9,992 nt of DNA, taken from assembly GCA_964493945.1 (NCBI GenBank), contig CAZBQG010000162.1, forward strand, positions 1-9,992. The letters run 5' to 3'. The position numbers and the translations under genes were made by a program. A model generated the notes under the pieces. That model did no database searches and was not told where the DNA came from. It saw only the letters and a list, made by a program, of their open reading frames with translations. This document shows positions 6,854 to 9,992 of the stretch, piece after piece (the first letter of the stretch is position 1; every line of letters begins with the position of its first letter). The stretch comes from CAZBQG01 sp964493945. Its GTDB lineage: Bacteria > Pseudomonadota > Alphaproteobacteria > Rhodospirillales > UBA2165.

Positions 6854-8302
6854 ATGGACCTGTTTGACCCCCTCGACATCAACGGCATGGTGATTCCCAA
6901 CCGAACCTTCGTGCCGGCCATGGTGACCCGGTTGTCCGGGGAAGACGGTCACGTCAATCAGGACATTATTGATCGTTATGCGCGCTATGCCGAAGGCAAT
7001 GTGGGCCTGATCGTGGTCGAGGCTATGGCCATCCACAGCGCCAAATCGGGGCCCTTGTTGCGCATCAGCGATGATGAATTCATTCCCGGCCATGCCAAGC
7101 TGATCAAGAAAATTCACGAGACTTCGGATTCCAAAGTGGTGCCCCAGATCATTCATTTCATGAAGCTGGCCCGCTCCGGATGGCGGCAGACCATCGATAT
7201 GCTGAGCGAGGAACAGATCGAGGAAATAATCGAACAGTTCGGCGACGCCACGGTGCGCGCCCGCGAGGCCGGCTATGACGGGGTCGAACTGCATTCGTCC
7301 CATGCCTATACCTTGTCGTCTTTCATGTCGCGCCTCAATGGACGGCGGGATGCCTTCAACGGGCGGACCTTGGAAGGCCGGTTGCATATGCTGGGCCGGG
7401 TGATGGAAAATGTGCGCTCCAAAGTGGGTCCGGATTATCCCGTCTGCATGCGCATGAACGCGGATGAATATATAAAAGACGGCTACACCATTTCAGAAGC
7501 CAAGCTGATCGCGCTGCGCGCTGCCCAGTTGGGGGTGAATTATATTTCCCTTTCGGTCGGTGGAAAGTTCGAGGATGCGGTGCACAAGGACGGGGAAATC
7601 GTCTATCCCTATACGGGCTATTCGGGCGACCGCTGCATGCCCGGCGCCTGGTATCCCAATATGCTCCACGCCCATTATGCGGCGGAAGTTAAATCCTTCA
7701 TCAATGCCAAGGGCTATGACACACCCATCGTGAGCACCGGCAAGTTATCCGATCCCGACGACGCCAAGCGGGTGATTTCGGAAGGCATGGCCGATATCGT
7801 CGGCATCGCCCGGGGGCTGTTGGCCGATCCCGACTGGCCCAACAAAGTCCAGCGCGGCGACAATGACCGCATCGTCCATTGCACCTATTGCAATGTGTGC
7901 AAAAAGCTGGACGGGGAACATAAAGAAGTCATGTGCTTCCTCTGGCCCAAAACGGCGCGCAATGCGCCGCCCGACAATGCGGATGCCGATACGCCTTCCT
8001 GGGGCGCCGATGGGGGTGGGTTGACGGTTGAGGTGGAAGACGGCACGGCCAGGCTCAAATGGCAAAAGGCCGAAGGCCCGGTGGTAGGCTATGACGTTTA
8101 CCGGGCCGATGATGACGGCGAGGTGGAAATCATCGAAGCCGTGAAAGGCACCCAGTTTGCCGACCGTACCATCCTGGCCGGCATGAGTTATCAGTATTAT
8201 ATCCGCGCCTATGGCGATGTGGGCCAGGCTTCAAAACCGTCCAAAACGGTTGCGGTGGAGCCCGAGCTGCCCGATTACGCGGCGGAGGCGGCTCGCACCT
8301 GA
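6854..8302 (+). CDS. OYE/trimethylamine-dehydrogenase-type FMN and Fe-S oxidoreductase with C-terminal FN3-like domain
   Basis: This is a 482-residue protein. Residues 1-~335 form an old-yellow-enzyme TIM barrel binding FMN. It opens with LFDPLDINGMVIPNRTFVPAM. The active-site stretch ELHSSHAYTLSSFMSRLNGR (145-164) matches the HGAHGYLL...F.SP..N.R motif of 2,4-dienoyl-CoA reductases, including the Tyr (Y152). DIVGIARGLLADPDWPNK (314-331) closes the barrel. C343, C346, C349 and C361 (CTYCNVC...C) match the spacing of the [4Fe-4S] site of trimethylamine dehydrogenase. In relatives two further domains binding FAD/ADP and NAD(P)H follow. Here they are missing, and residues ~385-470 instead look like a fibronectin type III fold: ARLKWQKAEGPVVGYDVYRA, then MSYQYYIRAYGDVGQASKPS. 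No signal peptide is seen, so it is cytosolic. The electron donor must bind elsewhere or be another protein. The substrate is unknown. Confidence 0.88.
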   Translation: MDLFDPLDINGMVIPNRTFVPAMVTRLSGEDGHVNQDIIDRYARYAEGNVGLIVVEAMAIHSAKSGPLLRISDDEFIPGHAKLIKKIHETSDSKVVPQIIHFMKLARSGWRQTIDMLSEEQIEEIIEQFGDATVRAREAGYDGVELHSSHAYTLSSFMSRLNGRRDAFNGRTLEGRLHMLGRVMENVRSKVGPDYPVCMRMNADEYIKDGYTISEAKLIALRAAQLGVNYISLSVGGKFEDAVHKDGEIVYPYTGYSGDRCMPGAWYPNMLHAHYAAEVKSFINAKGYDTPIVSTGKLSDPDDAKRVISEGMADIVGIARGLLADPDWPNKVQRGDNDRIVHCTYCNVCKKLDGEHKEVMCFLWPKTARNAPPDNADADTPSWGADGGGLTVEVEDGTARLKWQKAEGPVVGYDVYRADDDGEVEIIEAVKGTQFADRTILAGMSYQYYIRAYGDVGQASKPSKTVAVEPELPDYAAEAART

Positions 8303-8329
8303 ACCGGGGCACCCCGGAAGGAGAATAAC

Positions 8330-8872
8330 ATGACCCGCTTCGATCCCCTGAACCGCGATCAGATGAACGCGGAACAAGGAAAGATTTTCGACGAGATCAA
8401 GGCCAGGGGAGGGCGGCTGGGCGGTCCCTATACGGCGCTCATCCGCATTCCTCCGTTTATGAAGCTGCAACAGGAAATGGGCAATTATCTCAGGACCAAT
8501 TCCCTGAGCGGACGGGAGCGGCAAGTGGCCGTTCTTTGCACCGTCCGCCATTGGGGAGCGGCCTATGCATGGGCGGTGCAGGAGGTGGCCTCCCTCCGGG
8601 TGGGGTTGGAGCAACATGTGATCGATGCGATCAATGGGGGCGAGACGCCGGAGCTTAATGACGAGGCGGAACGGGCCATACATGTTATGGCGGGCGAGCT
8701 GCTGGCAAATAAAGGGCTCAGCGATGGAACCTATACCCAGGCGTTGGATGCTCTGGGTCTGGAACGGTTGACCGACGCCATCGCCGCGGTCGGCTTTTAT
8801 TCCCTGGTTTCCTGCACCCTTAATGGCTTTGACATATCGCCACCCAGGGACTCGGCAGCCCGACTTAAGTAG
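8330..8872 (+). CDS. Carboxymuconolactone decarboxylase-like (AhpD-fold) protein
   Basis: This is a 180-residue, all-helical cytosolic protein of the CMD family, seen in aromatic catabolism and as AhpD-type peroxidase partners. Residues 73-93 (RHWGAAYAWAVQEVASLRVG) match the core helix pair usually written RHW..YEW..HE..AL.AG. Two conserved polar positions are changed: the Glu after Tyr is Ala (A80) and the His is Gln (Q84). There is no CxxC, so AhpD-type disulfide chemistry is not possible. The start ATG has AAGGAG seven bases upstream and lies 27 bp after the reductase, so the two are co-transcribed. The activity is unknown; it may be non-catalytic or use other residues. Confidence 0.82.
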   Translation: MTRFDPLNRDQMNAEQGKIFDEIKARGGRLGGPYTALIRIPPFMKLQQEMGNYLRTNSLSGRERQVAVLCTVRHWGAAYAWAVQEVASLRVGLEQHVIDAINGGETPELNDEAERAIHVMAGELLANKGLSDGTYTQALDALGLERLTDAIAAVGFYSLVSCTLNGFDISPPRDSAARLK

Positions 8873-8957
8873 CCGGGTCTGGACAGGCTTGTTTTAAAAA
8901 TAAATAATAATAATGCGAGCGCATATTTTATGAAACCTACCCGGGGAAGGGAAACAA
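8873..8957. promoter_or_regulatory. AT-rich spacer before the luciferase-like gene, with a short palindrome
   Basis: This 85-bp gap is far richer in A and T (8890-8930) than the rest of the window and contains the exact dyad ATGCG-AG-CGCAT (8913-8924). That suggests a separate promoter or operator for the next gene, although read-through from upstream is also possible. I cannot assign a convincing -35/-10 pair. GAAGGG precedes the ATG at 8958. Confidence 0.35.
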
Positions 8958-9972
8958 ATGAAATTCGGGCTTTGGGATCATGTGGACCGCAATGAATTGC
9001 CGCTCAACGAATTGTTCGAGCAGCGCCTTAAATTNNNNNNNNNNCGAGCATCATTGCACGCCCTTGAATCTGGTGCCCGTGCCCAGCGTCTATTTGGGTG
9101 CCATGGCGCAAGTTACGAGGCGCATTCATATCGGGCCCCTGGTCTATCTTTTGCCTCTTTATTCGCCCCTTTGCCTGATTGAGGAAGTGTCGATCATCGA
9201 TCAGCTTTGTAACGGGCGTTTCGAATATGGCGTCGGGCGCGGGATTTCGGCCTTCGAGCTCAACTTCCACAATGTGGACCCAGATGAGGCGCGCGATATC
9301 TTCAAGGAAATCCTGGATATTACGCTTACCGGATTTACCACGGAGCGGCTCAATTACGAGGGCAAATATTACAATTACGAAAACGTGCCCATGGAGCTGA
9401 AGCCCTTTCAGGAGCCCCATCCAGCGGTCTGGTATCCGTCATCCAATATAGAGGGTTCCGCCTGGGGTGGAGAGCAGGGATACAATTATGTGACATTGGG
9501 CACGGTCGAAGCGGCTAAGCCTTGCATCGATGCCTATAAAGAAGCCTTCGCCAAGCGCGGATCGGCGCAAAAGCCTTTGCCCGCTTTTCCGGGCGGCACG
9601 GCCATCGGTGTCAACCGCCATATGGTCATCGCCGAGACCATGGAAGAGGCTATGCGCATCGCCCGCCCGGCCCATGATCTGTGGCACCAGAGCATTTCCA
9701 AATTGCGCCGGGAAAATGTGCAAGGGCCGGTGATCGTCAAGGATATCCGGGCCAGCTTCGATGACATGGTGAGTTCGGGCGCGACCATCGTGGGCACACC
9801 GGATTCGGTGGGAGAGGAAGTAGAACGCCAGATCGAAGTGCTGGGCCTTAATTACATGATGTGCGGATTCTATTTCGGCACGGTCACACTGGAAGAAGCC
9901 CTCCGTTCGCTGACGCTGTTCAATGAGGAAGTGCTTCCCAAGGTGAGCCATATGGGACTGGCCGCCGAATAA
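8958..9972 (+). CDS. LLM-class (bacterial luciferase-like) flavin-dependent monooxygenase, interrupted by an assembly gap
   Basis: This is a TIM-barrel oxidoreductase that uses reduced flavin (FMNH2 or F420) to oxygenate or reduce its substrate. Before the gap it reads MKFGLWDHVDRNELPLNELF, the usual N-terminus. After the gap it reads EHHCTPLNLVPVPSVYLGAM, LVYLLPLYSPLCLIEEVSII and GRFEYGVGRGISAFELNFHN, then the rest of the barrel to VSHMGLAAE and a TAA stop. Ten Ns at 9035-9044 put the two parts in different frames, but both belong to one family and abut exactly where the missing helix (about 15 residues before EHHC) should be. I therefore annotate one gene of about 349 residues. The start has GAAGGG upstream. 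It lies downstream of the reductase and the CMD-like gene. The substrate is unknown; sulfonate or alkane-type chemistry cannot be told apart here. Confidence 0.88.
9035..9044. other. Run of 10 Ns (assembly gap inside the LLM gene)
   Basis: This is unresolved sequence. The reading frames on either side agree only if the true length is a multiple of three. Comparison with the family suggests about 45 bases (around 15 missing residues), so the ten Ns are a placeholder. Confidence 0.9.
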
Positions 9973-9992
9973 ATCATCCGGATATTTTATCC

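Noticed and set aside
8958..9182. A separate 74-codon gene overlapping the LLM gene
   Set aside because: Only its first part is real; after the Ns the frame is wrong. It is the 5' end of the monooxygenase.
1..9992. CRISPR arrays, tRNA/rRNA genes, phage or toxin-antitoxin genes
   Set aside because: No regularly spaced repeats, cloverleaf-like stretches or matching protein motifs were seen on either strand.

Overview
The window looks like a chromosomal catabolic island from an alphaproteobacterium, most likely Rhodospirillales-like and probably a metagenome or draft assembly. The reasons are moderately high GC, dense short-spaced genes, a TRAP transporter of the type common in that group, and a run of 10 Ns (9035-9044) inside a gene. 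I cannot name the species.

Layout. (1) 1-~415, minus: the left edge is a broken IS5-family (IS427-like) transposase. Its N-terminus is missing and its frame changes at a run of seven A. (2) 444-1088, minus: an intact small SAM-dependent O-methyltransferase, divergent from (3) 1165-2898, plus: a thiamine-diphosphate (ThDP) enzyme resembling benzoylformate decarboxylase. Its stop overlaps the GTG start of (4) 2898-3629, plus: a TauE/SafE (TSUP) membrane exporter. A hairpin terminator at 3631-3660 separates this pair from the convergent operon (5) dctQ-dctM-dctP (6720 down to 3681, minus), a complete tripartite TRAP uptake system. A 133-bp divergent control region (6721-6853) with a 27-bp dyad separates the TRAP operon from (6) 6854-8302, plus: an old-yellow-enzyme/trimethylamine-dehydrogenase-type flavoprotein with a 4-Cys cluster motif. 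Instead of the usual C-terminal FAD/NAD(P) domains it carries a fibronectin-III-like domain. It is followed by (7) 8330-8872, a carboxymuconolactone-decarboxylase-like protein without the usual acid and histidine, and (8) 8958-9972, a luciferase-like (LLM) flavin monooxygenase interrupted by the N-gap.

How they may work together (inference). TRAP imports an organic acid. An iron-sulfur/FMN reductase, a luciferase-like monooxygenase and a ThDP C-C lyase/decarboxylase process it, and the TSUP protein exports an anion (sulfite or an organic acid). A sulfonate or aromatic 2-oxo-acid substrate would fit, but nothing in the sequence fixes the substrate. The best candidates for something not well described are the OYE/FN3 fusion and the cluster as a whole. 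No CRISPR, tRNA, rRNA or phage genes were seen.
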